A stretch of DNA of 7,683 nucleotides from Alcaligenaceae bacterium (GTDB lineage Bacteria; Pseudomonadota; Gammaproteobacteria; Burkholderiales; Burkholderiaceae_B): contig JAAZGT010000129.1 in NCBI GenBank assembly GCA_012511095.1, positions 1 through 7,683 on the forward strand, written 5' to 3'. The notes under the pieces are model-generated. The model was not told the origin of the DNA, made no database searches, and was given only the letters and a program-made list of their open reading frames with translations. A program made the translations under genes and the position numbers. Numbering within the stretch: the first letter of the stretch is position 1; every line of letters begins with the position of its first letter. Below, one piece after another: positions 7,476 through 7,683 of this stretch.

Positions 7476-7505
7476 AGCCACCTTTCCCTAGAGGGATGGG
7501 TGGCT
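7476..7505 (-). terminator. Hairpin in the mdh-prpB spacer, possible weak terminator
   Basis: On the minus strand AGCCACC and GGUGGCU form a 7-bp stem. After a 2x2 internal mismatch the stem continues with UCCCU and AGGGA. The tail is AUUAUUAUUU, not a clean run of Us, so termination after mdh would be partial at best. The start of prpB lies only 29 bases beyond. Its role could be attenuation, mRNA processing or stability. Confidence 0.5.
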
Positions 7506-7516
7506 TTTGATGTATT

Positions 7517-7541
7517 AAGTGGCTTTTTGTAAAAGCCACTT
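7517..7541 (-). repeat. Perfect 11-bp hairpin downstream of mdh
   Basis: AAGTGGCTTTT and AAAAGCCACTT form a perfect 11-bp stem with a 3-base loop, 28 bp after the mdh stop codon. No U run follows it on the minus strand. Its arms share GTGGCTTTT or AAAAGCCAC with the neighbouring hairpin at 7476-7505, so the two can form alternative pairs. Confidence 0.7.
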
Positions 7542-7569
7542 GTATTGATTTAAAACAATCTGCGCGTGA

Positions 7570-7683
7570 TTATTTTAATAGATCAGCCACACCATCGCGC
7601 TCTTCTAAAAGCTCGTTTAGTGTGTGATCCATGTATTTGCGAGATTCTTCGTCGATCTCTAAGCCCTCAACGCGCTTGTACTC
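7570..7683 (-). CDS. mdh: Malate dehydrogenase, C-terminal fragment (cut by the window edge)
   Basis: The last 37 codons and the TAA stop of a gene lie at the right edge, open to base 7683 on the minus strand. The tail has GLEIDEESRKYM followed by a helix with LNELLEERDGVADLLK. It resembles the C-terminus of the malate dehydrogenase of about 328 residues known from betaproteobacteria and Thermus, where GL-I-D-FSR is followed by TLKEL-EERDAV-LL. It does not resemble the enteric Mdh tail. The enzyme interconverts malate and oxaloacetate with NAD. As oxaloacetate is a PrpC substrate, its place upstream of prpBC on the same strand makes metabolic sense. The assignment rests on a short piece. Confidence 0.75.
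   Translation of the reverse strand, partial: EYKRVEGLEIDEESRKYMDHTLNELLEERDGVADLLK

Noticed and set aside
1..7683. CRISPR array, tRNA, rRNA, insertion sequence, riboswitch or phage genes
   Set aside because: No repeat-spacer pattern, cloverleaf, transposase or long terminal repeat is visible. Nearly all of the window is filled by conserved metabolic genes.

Overview
The window reads as ordinary chromosomal DNA from a proteobacterium of moderate to low GC (low-to-mid 40s percent by eye). The enzymes are close to those of gamma- and betaproteobacteria: AcnB of the five-domain type, an E. coli-like ArgG, and PrpB and PrpC. The C-terminal tail of malate dehydrogenase at the right edge resembles the longer Mdh of betaproteobacteria and Thermus, not the short enteric enzyme. 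My best guess is a low-GC betaproteobacterium such as a member of the Alcaligenaceae. This is inference from remembered sequences, not a search.

Layout, left to right. A minus-strand terminator (34-68) ends acnB (92-2683, minus). A 205-bp AT-rich divergent intergenic region (2684-2888) carries operator-like dyads and a candidate acnB promoter. Two plus-strand genes follow: an exported protein of unknown function (2889-3839) and argG (3934-5289), with no terminator visible between them. A perfect bidirectional hairpin terminator (5311-5350) separates argG from the convergent prpC (5382-6533, minus). prpB (6565-7446, minus) lies 31 bp upstream of prpC in the same operon. A 123-bp spacer with two related hairpins separates prpB from the 3' end of mdh (7570-7683, minus, partial).

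The minus-strand genes share one metabolic theme. Mdh supplies oxaloacetate, PrpC condenses it with propionyl-CoA to 2-methylcitrate, and PrpB splits 2-methylisocitrate into pyruvate and succinate. AcnB is the TCA-cycle aconitase, which in E. coli also hydrates 2-methyl-cis-aconitate in this pathway. The dehydratase that makes 2-methyl-cis-aconitate (PrpD, or AcnD with PrpF) is not in the window. argG and the exported protein have no obvious link to this theme and sit as a plus-strand pair inside the minus-strand block.

I found no sign of a new defence, mobile or biosynthetic system. The points most worth a second look are regulatory: three abutting GTCTTAT half-sites upstream of acnB, an inverted repeat that could hide the argG ribosome binding site in read-through transcripts, and a four-segment set of alternative hairpins between mdh and prpB. 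The unrecognised exported protein is also worth a second look.
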